Notes: a model not told the origin generated them from the letters alone. A DNA stretch of 8,674 nt from Thermococcus sp. (GCA_015522395.1 WAMH01000099.1:1-8674), one strand, 5' to 3'; positions 1 to 5,411 are shown, counted from the stretch's first letter. A program made the numbers and translations.

Positions 1-941
1 AGGAGGACGACCCACTTGGTTATTATCACGTAGAACTTCCTCAGGCCCTCCATATCACCCCTAGCGAAAAAGCCAGTCGCTATCGGGTTGTAAAGGACCG
101 TGAAGGAGGCAAGGAATACTGGGATGAACCTGGCAAGGGGCCCGGCGGCGTTGTAGAGCCCGACAATCCTGTCCCCGAGGTAGTGGCCGAGCATGAGCGT
201 GTCGGTCCAGTTTAGAATGAAGTACACTATGCTGGACGTCATCAGGGGTAGTGAGAACATCACCAGAACCTTTGCCAGCCCCGGGGAGAACCTGAACGGG
301 GGTTGTATTATCCCTGCCCTTTTCAGGTCTCGCCCGAGGAGGGGGAGCATTACTGCGGCGGTCAGCGCGTAGGCAACGGGGACGTAGAGTATGCTCTTGA
401 AGAGCAGAACCGCGATGAGAACGAGCGTGAAGTACAGCGCCGGAAAGCCTATCTTGCTGTATAGCACGAACTCCCGGACCCTCCCGAAGCCCTGGGACGT
501 GACGACCAGTGTGGTGAACAGCGCCACAAGGGGAAGTGCCAGGGCCAGGAATCCGAGCAGGTTGCTCATAAGCTCTCCGCCGCCGATGTAGGTGGGCAGG
601 TAGTTTCTCGTTAGCTCCAGAATGATGGTTCCAAGCAGGGATGTGGCCAGGACAAGGAGCAGGGCCGTGTTAACCAGCTCGTGAACTTTCTCCCTCTCCC
701 GGTGGAGGAAGTAGGCAACCTGCCGCTGCAGCCCCGAGGGAAAGCCGAGCATGGCCACGACCAGGGTTATCGTGAAGACCGTGAGGGCGAGGTTGTAGGA
801 GCCGTATTCCCCGGGTCCAAATACCCGGCCTATCATGGCCCTAACGAGGAAACCGAAGACTGCGGAGATTAGAAGGCCAACGAGCGCCAGCACACCGCCC
901 CTGGCGGCTTTTCCCAGCTCGTCCACTATCCCCTCGCCCAT
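1..941 (-). CDS. Polysaccharide / lipid-linked glycan flippase, MOP superfamily (partial, C-terminus outside window)
   Basis: An open frame runs from an ATG at 939-941 to the left edge without a stop, about 313 residues. It begins MGEGIVDELGKAARGGVLAL. The translation is a chain of hydrophobic segments separated by short basic loops. Typical Wzx/RfbX (MOP superfamily) features are the N-terminal RAMIGRVFGPGEYGSYNLAL stretch (about residues 34-53), a following FPSGLQRQVAYF, and a second-half helix with NWTDTLMLGHYLG and then VGLYNAAGPLARF. Family members usually have 12-14 membrane helices and 400-500 residues, so perhaps a third is missing. Flippases of this type move lipid-linked sugars across the cytoplasmic membrane for surface glycans or protein N-glycosylation; the substrate cannot be read here. 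The start is supported by a GGTGA site at 946-950, four bases upstream. It is divergent from the guide RNA genes to its right. The family is confident; a particular pathway is not. Confidence 0.85.
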   Translation of the reverse strand, partial: MGEGIVDELGKAARGGVLALVGLLISAVFGFLVRAMIGRVFGPGEYGSYNLALTVFTITLVVAMLGFPSGLQRQVAYFLHREREKVHELVNTALLLVLATSLLGTIILELTRNYLPTYIGGGELMSNLLGFLALALPLVALFTTLVVTSQGFGRVREFVLYSKIGFPALYFTLVLIAVLLFKSILYVPVAYALTAAVMLPLLGRDLKRAGIIQPPFRFSPGLAKVLVMFSLPLMTSSIVYFILNWTDTLMLGHYLGDRIVGLYNAAGPLARFIPVFLASFTVLYNPIATGFFARGDMEGLRKFYVIITKWVVL

Positions 942-972
942 TCCTTCACCTTCCGGGCCGTAATTTTTGGCA

Positions 973-985
973 TCCTTTTTTAATC
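973..985 (-). promoter_or_regulatory. Probable TATA region of the flippase gene
   Basis: On the minus strand this reads GATTAAAAAAGGA, an AT-rich stretch in a GC-rich setting. It lies about 35-40 bases before the ATG at 941, which would put the transcript start near 953 and leave a leader of roughly 12 bases containing the GGTGA site. A second AT-rich stretch at 961-970 is too close to the start to be the TATA box. This is based on position and composition only. Confidence 0.4.
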
Positions 986-992
986 TTCCGAG

Positions 993-1006
993 GCAACCGT
1001 TTTAAG
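993..1006 (+). promoter_or_regulatory. BRE/TATA element of the first C/D box RNA
   Basis: GCAACCGTTTTAAG. The TTTTAA core starts 31 bases before the C box of the guide RNA, so initiation about 25 bases downstream of the core falls just before the RNA body. The same 14 bases with a single change recur at 1082-1095 at the same distance from the second RNA. This repetition is the main evidence that it is a real promoter. Confidence 0.6.
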
Positions 1007-1026
1007 GTCACTCCCCAATGTGAAAC

Positions 1027-1085
1027 CGCGATGATGAGTGATGGGCGAACCGAAGGGTGAGGATGGAAAGGTGATCACTGAGCAA
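1027..1085 (+). ncRNA. C/D box guide RNA 1 (2'-O-methylation guide)
   Basis: Boxes are in canonical archaeal order and spacing: C box ATGATGA at 1031-1037, 12-base guide at 1038-1049, D' box CCGA at 1050-1053 (one change from CTGA), 3-base linker, C' box GTGAGGA at 1057-1063 (degenerate), 14-base guide at 1064-1077, D box CTGA at 1078-1081. Such RNAs bind L7Ae, Nop5 and fibrillarin and direct methylation of the target base paired to the fifth guide base before D or D'. The D' guide would pair with UUCGCCCAU, which resembles the archaeal 23S A-loop flank as I remember it (9 bases, near C2558 in E. coli numbering). The D guide shares only 8 bases with the 16S 3' end (GAUCACCU), so that target is doubtful. 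Exact ends are inferred; the terminal stem is weak. It lies beside the divergent flippase and has its own TATA box. Confidence 0.75.
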
Positions 1086-1095
1086 CCCTTTTAAG
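1082..1095 (+). promoter_or_regulatory. BRE/TATA element of the second C/D box RNA
   Basis: GCAACCCTTTTAAG, differing at one base from the element before RNA 1. The TTTTAA core starts 30 bases before the second C box. It begins at the base directly after the D box of RNA 1, so the 3' end of that RNA and this promoter overlap. Confidence 0.6.
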
Positions 1096-1115
1096 TTCCC
1101 CTTTCAACTTTTTCA

Positions 1116-1171
1116 GGGATGATGAGTTCAGCCTTGTCCGAGCTGTGACGAGGGAGTGACGGTCTGACCGC
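1116..1171 (+). ncRNA. C/D box guide RNA 2, predicted 16S rRNA double guide
   Basis: The geometry is textbook: C box ATGATGA at 1119-1125, 12-base guide at 1126-1137, D' box CCGA at 1138-1141, 3-base linker, C' box GTGACGA at 1145-1151, 12-base guide at 1152-1163, D box CTGA at 1164-1167. GG/CC flanks (1117-1118 with 1168-1169) can close a short terminal stem. The D guide pairs with CCGUCACUCC, the conserved start of 16S helix 44, and the fifth-base rule points to U1406 (E. coli numbering). The D' guide pairs with CAAGGCUGAA of archaeal 16S helix 27, pointing to G902. Each match is 10 contiguous bases against rRNA recalled from memory. The RNA ends about 10 bases short of the mfnA stop codon and converges with it. 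Box structure is seen directly; targets are inferred. Confidence 0.85.
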
Positions 1172-1178
1172 TTTATCC

Positions 1179-2345
1179 TTAACATCCATTTACGTCTACG
1201 CCCAGTATTTCCTTTAAATCTCCCAGAAACCCCTCCAGATGCTCCCTCTTTACGTGGGGCATGATAACTATCCTGATGTAACCGCGGTGGGCGCTTATAC
1301 CCCAGCCCCTTTTCTTGAGCTCCCCCTCAACGGTTTCAAGGTTCTCCGTTGAGAAGGAGACGATGTTTAAAACCGGCTCGCGGATCAGCCTGACTCCGGG
1401 CATCTTCTTGAGCTCCCCTGCGAACCACCGGCTTAGCTCCATAGCTTTTCTTACGATTTCCTTGTAGCCCTCGAAGCCGAGGTGCTTGATCATGGCCCAC
1501 ACCGCTAAAGCGTTCGCTCCGGGCCTAGTTCCGGTTATGGTCGCCTGCCATATCCTACCTCCAGCCAGGTAAGGAGCCAGGACGCTTATGACATCCATGT
1601 ATTTCCTCTCACGGAAGATTATCCCGCCAGCGGGAATTGGAACCATGCCCATCTTGTGGGGGTCTATGGTTACGCTCTTCACGCCCTTTAAGCGAAAGTC
1701 GAAGTCCGGAATCTCGTAGCCGATGGCCTTGGCGAAGGGGATCACAAAACCGCCGAAGGCCGCATCGATATGAAGGGGAAGGTCATAATCTAAGGCGAGG
1801 TCGCTCAATGCCGGAATGTCATCTACCACCCCAAGGCCCGTAGTTCCAGCTATGCCGACTATCCCAATCGTGTTGTCAGTTATCTTGTCTTCAACGTCCT
1901 TTACGTTGACGGTGTAATCTTCCTTCAGCTCGGCCCAGACGAGCTTAACGCCGAGCATCTCGCCGGCTTTAATGAAGGAGAAGTGAGCGCTTCTCGGGAG
2001 AATCAGCTCGGGCTCTTCTACGTCCGCCAGGTTACGGAAGGCCCTTACAGCCAGAATGTTCGCCTCCGTTCCGCCGGAGACTATGTGGCCGTAGCCCCTC
2101 TCAAGGCCGAGGAGGTTAGCCAGCATGTCAACGGCTTCCCTCTCGACCCTCTGGCTCCCGACGTGCAAACCCGGGTCGCCGAGGTTTCTGTCAATGAACT
2201 CCTCGATGATTTTAACCGCGAGGGGGTGTGGATGGGTGCACATGCTCCCCAGAATCCTCCCCGAGTCAAAGGTTAAGTCATCGGCCGTTTTTCTCCTCAA
2301 CTCCTCGAGAACCTCTTCCTCTTCCGCGCCGTTCCTTGGGAACAT
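1179..2345 (-). CDS. mfnA: L-aspartate / L-tyrosine decarboxylase, MfnA family (PLP-dependent)
   Basis: 388 residues, full length for the archaeal group II PLP decarboxylases. Visible landmarks: SMCTHPHPLA (34-43), the phosphate-binding SGGTEAN (90-96), H121 expected to stack on the PLP ring, the aspartate of HIDAAFGGF (D194) expected to contact the PLP nitrogen, and TIDPHKMG with K231 as the Schiff-base lysine. In methanogens MfnA makes tyramine for methanofuran. Thermococcales lack methanofuran, and the T. kodakarensis homologue is known as an aspartate decarboxylase supplying beta-alanine for coenzyme A, so that role is the likely one here. The cytosolic enzyme should be a dimer. The ATG at 2343-2345 is preceded four bases upstream by GGTGA (2350-2354). 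It follows the antiporter by 32 bases on the same strand but has its own TATA box. The family is near certain; substrate preference is inferred. Confidence 0.95.
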   Translation of the reverse strand: MFPRNGAEEEEVLEELRRKTADDLTFDSGRILGSMCTHPHPLAVKIIEEFIDRNLGDPGLHVGSQRVEREAVDMLANLLGLERGYGHIVSGGTEANILAVRAFRNLADVEEPELILPRSAHFSFIKAGEMLGVKLVWAELKEDYTVNVKDVEDKITDNTIGIVGIAGTTGLGVVDDIPALSDLALDYDLPLHIDAAFGGFVIPFAKAIGYEIPDFDFRLKGVKSVTIDPHKMGMVPIPAGGIIFRERKYMDVISVLAPYLAGGRIWQATITGTRPGANALAVWAMIKHLGFEGYKEIVRKAMELSRWFAGELKKMPGVRLIREPVLNIVSFSTENLETVEGELKKRGWGISAHRGYIRIVIMPHVKREHLEGFLGDLKEILGVDVNGC

Positions 2346-2371
2346 CCTCTCACCGGCGTGAGTTGGTGGGG

Positions 2372-2383
2372 GGGAATTTAAGC
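2372..2383 (-). promoter_or_regulatory. TATA box of mfnA, overlapping the antiporter stop codon
   Basis: On the minus strand this is GGCTTAAATTCC, in front of a C-rich run. The TAA stop of the antiporter gene (2378-2380) sits inside it. Initiation about 25 bases downstream would fall near 2354, just at the GGTGA site, giving a very short leader. Read-through from the antiporter gene is also possible. Confidence 0.5.
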
Positions 2384-3565
2384 CTTTGCCCGGGATTTTA
2401 ACATTTTGATGTAGGCCTTAAAGAAGATCGGGGTCGTCAGGGCGGTTAGCATCGAGACCGCTATGACGCTTGCGAATAGTGCCTGGTCGATTATGCCCGT
2501 GCTGAGGCCGAAAGTGAGTATTGCAAGCTCCAGGCTCCCCCTGCCACCCATTCCGATTCCTATTAAAGCCGAGTCCCACCAGTCTAGGCCGAAGAGCCTC
2601 GCGCCGAGCCCGCAACCGAGGAACTTTCCGAGGACGGCCGCGATGTAGAGGCCGACGATGAGGGCCAGACTTATCTGAGCCACCGGCGGGTTGAACATGA
2701 GGCCAACGTAGATGAAGAACAGAGGTATGAAGAACTCCGTGAGGACAACCTGGAGGTTTTCTATCAGCTCGTTGAGCTTTACGCGCGTAACTATCATGGG
2801 ATCCTTTCTCTCGCGGAGCCTGCTTATGGTGAGCCCCGCTAGGTAGGCGCCGATAATCTGGTTCAGACCCGCCCATTCCGCCACTATGGCGAGGGTGAAT
2901 GTTAGGATGAGGGTGAAGGTGAAGAAGACGTTGAGGTCTCTGACGATGGAATAGAACCACTTCGCCCTCTTGAAGACATACTCCGAGGCCAGGAGGGTTG
3001 CGCCTATGAATGTGAATATCTTGGCCGTCAGGATTCCGAAGGAGACGGGATTTAAACCGCCCTGGGCCATCGCGGTTATGATGCCTATCAGATAAACGGC
3101 CATTATATCGTCTGCGAAGGCCGCACCCATGAGTATCGACGAGACTATCCTCTTGACGCGCTCCTTAACTAAAACGCCGCTCGTGACCTCTATCGCGGTG
3201 TTGCCGAGCGTGACACCGATGAATATTGCCGCAGCCCACCCCTTCCCGAAGGCCACAACCGTGGCGAAGCCCAGGAAGAACGAGAACGCGACGCCGAGGG
3301 CCGCGACTACAACGGCTTTCTTCGTGTTCTGTGCTATCGCCGAGAAGTTGCTGGTTAGGCCCATGTAGAGCATCATCATGATGAGCCCGAACTCGGCCAG
3401 GACCTTCAAATCCTCGGTGGGTTCTATTAAACCGAGGACAAAGGGCCCGAGGAGGATTCCCGTTAAAACGTGCGCTATTATCGGGTGTATCTCAAACCTC
3501 TTGAAGACCCACTCTATGCTCTTTGCCGTGACGAGGAGAAGCGCCAGGGCCGCCAGGAACTCCAC
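2378..3565 (-). CDS. Cation/proton antiporter, CPA2 (NapA/KefB-like) family
   Basis: 395 residues from the chosen start, almost entirely membrane helices (about 12-13). It opens with a helix and a pore-like HPIIAHVLTGILLGPFVLG (residues 27-45). The crossover region GVTLGNTAIEVTSGVL (117-132) is followed by GAAFADDIMAVYL (147-159), in which D152-D153 match the paired aspartates of electrogenic Na+/H+ antiporters of the NapA type. The chain stops after the transport domain (KMLKSRAKA), so there is no TrkA-N regulatory domain as in KefB/KefC. It probably exports Na+ or K+ in exchange for protons at the cytoplasmic membrane. Start: a GTG at 3572-3574 would add three residues, but the GGTGA at 3571-3575 overlaps that codon and stands five bases before the GTG at 3563-3565, which I prefer. 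It is coupled to the DUF131 gene upstream. Ion specificity cannot be read. Confidence 0.9.
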   Translation of the reverse strand: MEFLAALALLLVTAKSIEWVFKRFEIHPIIAHVLTGILLGPFVLGLIEPTEDLKVLAEFGLIMMMLYMGLTSNFSAIAQNTKKAVVVAALGVAFSFFLGFATVVAFGKGWAAAIFIGVTLGNTAIEVTSGVLVKERVKRIVSSILMGAAFADDIMAVYLIGIITAMAQGGLNPVSFGILTAKIFTFIGATLLASEYVFKRAKWFYSIVRDLNVFFTFTLILTFTLAIVAEWAGLNQIIGAYLAGLTISRLRERKDPMIVTRVKLNELIENLQVVLTEFFIPLFFIYVGLMFNPPVAQISLALIVGLYIAAVLGKFLGCGLGARLFGLDWWDSALIGIGMGGRGSLELAILTFGLSTGIIDQALFASVIAVSMLTALTTPIFFKAYIKMLKSRAKA

Positions 3566-3566
3566 C

Positions 3567-3815
3567 TCAGTCACCCCTCAGCAGAAGGGCTGCGGCCAGC
3601 CAGAGGCCCATGAGGATTATTGCCAGAACCATGGCGAGCGTTGCTGCGTTTCTGTTCGTCCCGAAGACTATTGGGATCGGCCCTATCATGATCACACCGC
3701 CACCCTCGACGTCACCGCTCCCACTGGACGCGGCCACGAGCGTCCCTATGAAAACCAGAAGGAAGCCCACCAGTATGAGTGCCATACCCGCGCCTATCAG
3801 CGTTCTCCCGTCCAT
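3567..3815 (-). CDS. Small membrane protein, DUF131 / TIGR00304 family
   Basis: 82 residues with two hydrophobic segments: about 7-29 (LIGAGMALILVGFLLVFIGT) and about 58-78. Between them is a glycine-rich loop and the signature GGGVIMIGPIPIVFGTNRNA (43-62), which is characteristic of this archaeal family. Members are about 75-90 residues and have no assigned function. The GGVIMIGPIPIVFG segment is hydrophobic enough to dip into the membrane, so a third membrane segment is possible. The ATG at 3813-3815 has a GGAG at moderate distance and a TATA box about 25-30 bases upstream. It is the first gene of a unit with the antiporter, so a role linked to ion transport is possible but is only guilt by association. 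Confidence 0.85.
   Translation of the reverse strand: MDGRTLIGAGMALILVGFLLVFIGTLVAASSGSGDVEGGGVIMIGPIPIVFGTNRNAATLAMVLAIILMGLWLAAALLLRGD
3571..3575 (-). promoter_or_regulatory. Ribosome binding site that decides the antiporter start
   Basis: GGTGA on the minus strand lies within the last codons of the DUF131 gene, five bases before a GTG at 3563-3565. The upstream GTG at 3572-3574 lies inside this site and has no usable site of its own, so the shorter start fits better. The DUF131 stop codon (3567-3569) falls between the site and the start, the usual layout for termination-reinitiation. Confidence 0.6.
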
Positions 3816-3836
3816 ACGTTACTCCATCCACGGGGG

Positions 3837-3846
3837 GCTTTTAAAG
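3837..3846 (-). promoter_or_regulatory. TATA box for the DUF131-antiporter unit
   Basis: On the minus strand this reads GCTTTAAAAG, centred about 26 bases before the ATG at 3815, so the transcript would begin only a few bases before or at the start codon. It stands back to back with the + strand promoter at 3863-3873. Confidence 0.55.
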
Positions 3847-3862
3847 CTTAACGCACCCAAAA

Positions 3863-3873
3863 GGGTTAAAACC
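3863..3873 (+). promoter_or_regulatory. TATA box of the HAD phosphatase gene (leaderless)
   Basis: GGGTTAAAACC, with the TTAAAA core at 3866-3871 centred 25 bases before the ATG at 3894. There is no Shine-Dalgarno sequence between them, so the mRNA should start at or next to the start codon. Confidence 0.6.
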
Positions 3874-3893
3874 GGCGCGGGTAAAGCGAACAC

Positions 3894-4592
3894 ATGCTCG
3901 TGCTCGTTGACCTTGATGACACGCTCTGCAACACTTGGGAGGCAGGGAAGTACAGCCTCCTCCGCCTCCTTCCATACCTCCTTCGAAAAAGGAAGCTCAG
4001 GGCGTTTTTCTACATCGTTACCGCGCGCTACCGCGAGCTCGAGCAATCGAGGGAGTTCCACACGCTCGACTTTGACAAGCTCGTTGAGAGGGTCATGGAG
4101 AAGGTCTACCCAAAGGTTCACCGCGATGAGCTAGAGGAAATAACCGAGCTCATCGATAGGGTCTTCTTCTCCAACCTGCGCCTCTACCCCGATGCCTTAC
4201 CCTTCCTCCGGGGTGTGAAGGAAATGGGTGCGAGGCTCGTCCTGGTCACGGATTCATCGAGCAAGTGGCAGAGAAAAAAGCTTGAATACCTTGGGATAAA
4301 AGATTACTTCGACGCGCTCGTTATAAGCGGCGAGACCGGTCACAGCAAGCTCGAGCCCCACAACTTCCGCCTTGCAAGGCATCTCTTCCCTGATGATGAG
4401 GTGTACATGGTCGGCGACAGGGACGACACGGACATGCGCGGGGGGAAGAGCGTGGGCGCGACGACGATACTCGTGAGAAGGGGCTATTTCAGCGGAAGGC
4501 ACGCGAGGCAGGCGGACCACGTTGTTGGGAGCCTAATTGAGGCGCTGGAGGTGATCAGGCGTGAGCACAAAGGGCATACGAAGCGAGATTAA
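3894..4592 (+). CDS. HAD-superfamily hydrolase (phosphatase-like, C1 cap)
   Basis: 232 residues. All four HAD motifs are present: motif I VDLDDTLCNT with nucleophile D6 and acid/base D8, motif II LVTDSSS (T119), the motif III lysine in SKLEP (K152), and motif IV GDRDDTD (174-180) for Mg2+. Residues of about 12-95 are a mostly helical, basic cap domain inserted after motif I, which places it among C1-cap, subfamily I enzymes. It is cytosolic and expected to hydrolyse a small phosphorylated metabolite through an aspartyl-phosphate; the substrate is unknown. The ATG at 3894 has no ribosome binding site but a TATA core 25 bases upstream, so translation is probably leaderless. Its last 32 bases overlap the following lipid kinase gene, and its C-terminus (REHKGHTKRD) is encoded within that overlap. 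The pairing with a CTP-dependent kinase suggests related substrates, but this is inference. Confidence 0.88.
   Translation: MLVLVDLDDTLCNTWEAGKYSLLRLLPYLLRKRKLRAFFYIVTARYRELEQSREFHTLDFDKLVERVMEKVYPKVHRDELEEITELIDRVFFSNLRLYPDALPFLRGVKEMGARLVLVTDSSSKWQRKKLEYLGIKDYFDALVISGETGHSKLEPHNFRLARHLFPDDEVYMVGDRDDTDMRGGKSVGATTILVRRGYFSGRHARQADHVVGSLIEALEVIRREHKGHTKRD
4547..4556 (+). promoter_or_regulatory. Full-length Shine-Dalgarno sequence inside the HAD gene
   Basis: GGAGGTGATC is complementary over ten bases to the 3' end of archaeal 16S rRNA (GATCACCTCC). It stands four bases before the GTG at 4561 and sets the start of the lipid kinase gene 32 bases before the end of the HAD gene. It is unusually complete for the window, perhaps compensating for the GTG start. 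Confidence 0.75.
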
Positions 4593-5196
4593 ACGAAAGT
4601 CCCTTCACCTAACGGGGCTCGTGGTCCCCGTTCTGTACTACCTCTTCGGTAGGGAGATGACCCTCACTTTCATAGCGCTGGCGTTCTTTATATTCGTGAT
4701 CCTAGAGCCTTTCAGAATCATCGAGGAGCTCAGGGACAGGATAAAGAGGCGCTTGAGGATATACGTCGACGAAGAAGTCTTCGAGAGGATGGAGGATCTT
4801 GAAAGGCGCATCGACGAAATAACAAGGGAGCACGAGCGCTACCGCGTTGCGGCGCACATCTACTTCGCCGCCGCTTCATTCACCGTCGTCTACTTCTTCC
4901 CGCGCGAGATAGCGGTCGGGGCGATAAGCGTTGCGACAGTTGGAGACGCCCTCGCCGCGATAGTCGGCAAATCCCTCGGAAGGCACCGCTTCTCCAACGG
5001 GAAGAGTCTGGAGGGGAGCCTGGCGTTCTTCATTTCAGGATTCGCTATACTGTGGCCGCTCGTCGGCTTTCCGCTGGCCGCTGTTGGGGCACTAACGGGA
5101 ACTCTGGTGGAGTTCTACAACCTTCCCCCAGATGACAACTTCTCGAACCAGATAAGCATGGCCTTGGCCATGTATCTCATTCAGATTCTTCTCTGA
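4561..5196 (+). CDS. SEC59/DGK1-like CTP-dependent lipid kinase (COG0170-type)
   Basis: 211 residues. The N-terminus carries IKRKSLHLTGLVVPVLYY (10-27), a basic stretch leading into the first membrane helix, as in the dolichol kinase / cytidylyltransferase-related family. A charged cytosolic insert with coiled-coil character (about 52-94, rich in E and R) follows the second helix. The catalytic region reads VGDALAAIVGKSLGRHRF (127-144), then KSLEGSLAFF (148-157), then VEFYNLPPDDNFSNQ (183-197). The GDA.A...G..(K) and PPDDN motifs are those of DGK1/SEC59, which use CTP to phosphorylate diacylglycerol or dolichol in the membrane. In this archaeon the substrate could be dolichol, another polyprenol or archaeol-type lipid; I cannot tell which. 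It is translationally linked to the HAD phosphatase. Homologues are often labelled phosphatidate cytidylyltransferase, but the motifs fit the kinase branch better. Confidence 0.85.
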   Translation: MSTKGIRSEIKRKSLHLTGLVVPVLYYLFGREMTLTFIALAFFIFVILEPFRIIEELRDRIKRRLRIYVDEEVFERMEDLERRIDEITREHERYRVAAHIYFAAASFTVVYFFPREIAVGAISVATVGDALAAIVGKSLGRHRFSNGKSLEGSLAFFISGFAILWPLVGFPLAAVGALTGTLVEFYNLPPDDNFSNQISMALAMYLIQILL

Positions 5197-5257
5197 ATAT
5201 GCTGGGAGAGCATCTACGGTGGGGGCTTAGTGCAACGACCCTTATGGCATTGGAAGG

Positions 5258-5398
5258 GTGAAAATAGAGATCAACAGAAAAGCGAGGGTCTGGAAGTACC
5301 TGATAAAACCCTCAGCCAGAGCGAGAGCGGCTGAGACTTCATCAGGGCGTCAGCTACACGCTTCTCTTTCCGTGAGAGGGAGCTACGCTTTAGACTGA
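5258..5398 (+). CDS. Possible small ORF, 46 codons (doubtful)
   Basis: A frame opens at a GTG (5258-5260) and runs to TGA at 5396-5398. It begins VKIEINRKARVWKYLIKPSA and continues with an arginine/alanine-rich stretch. The frame is open from 5231, just after a TAG at 5228. GGAAGG lies immediately before the GTG but too close for a good site, and a weak TATA-like CCTTATGG lies at 5240-5247. The first half uses AGA, AGG and ATA like neighbouring genes; the second half (CGT, TCT, CTA, TTA) does not. No domain is recognised. The same DNA folds into three hairpins on paper, so it may be an RNA, a gene remnant or chance. It sits between convergent lipid kinase and ttuA genes. Confidence 0.25.
   Translation: MKIEINRKARVWKYLIKPSARARAAETSSGRQLHASLSVRGSYALD
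5284..5381. repeat. Cluster of three inverted repeats (hairpins) in the 5197-5411 gap
   Basis: Three palindromic stems follow each other: GAGGGT (5284-5289) with ACCCTC (5308-5313); a perfect 7-bp stem CTCAGCC (5311-5317) with GGCTGAG (5329-5335) around an 11-base loop; and an 8-bp stem (5363-5370 with 5374-5381, two G-U pairs as + strand RNA) around a 3-base loop. The first two share 5311-5313 and so compete. A small 5-bp stem ATGCT/AGCAT (5199-5203 with 5209-5213) sits just after the lipid kinase stop. There is no T-run after any of them, so they do not look like terminators. Confidence 0.5.
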
Positions 5399-5411
5399 GG
5401 TTCAGGGAGAT

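Noticed and set aside
391..872. Two short + strand frames opposite the flippase gene
   Set aside because: The minus strand carries one uninterrupted flippase frame across the whole stretch with hydrophobic periodicity; the + frames have no motifs or ribosome binding sites.
2418..2960. 180-codon minus-strand frame within the antiporter gene
   Set aside because: It is a second frame on the same strand, rich in Arg, His and Pro, without motifs; the antiporter frame encodes conserved membrane helices.
3378..4134. Two overlapping + strand frames (3378-3851 and 3610-4134)
   Set aside because: They cross the antiporter, DUF131 and HAD genes, all of which have family motifs in other frames, and their translations are low-complexity Ser/Thr/Arg/Pro mixtures.
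5199..5213. Small hairpin ATGCT/AGCAT right after the lipid kinase stop, as a terminator
   Set aside because: It has only five base pairs and no T-run follows, so there is no basis for calling it a terminator.
5309..5347. Minus-strand TGATGA (5339-5344) and CTGA (5312-5315) closed by CCC/GGG, resembling a C/D kink-turn
   Set aside because: Only 23 bases lie between the boxes, too short for the normal dual-guide layout, and no D' or C' box is present. The CTGA is also part of the 7-bp palindrome, which gives a simpler explanation.
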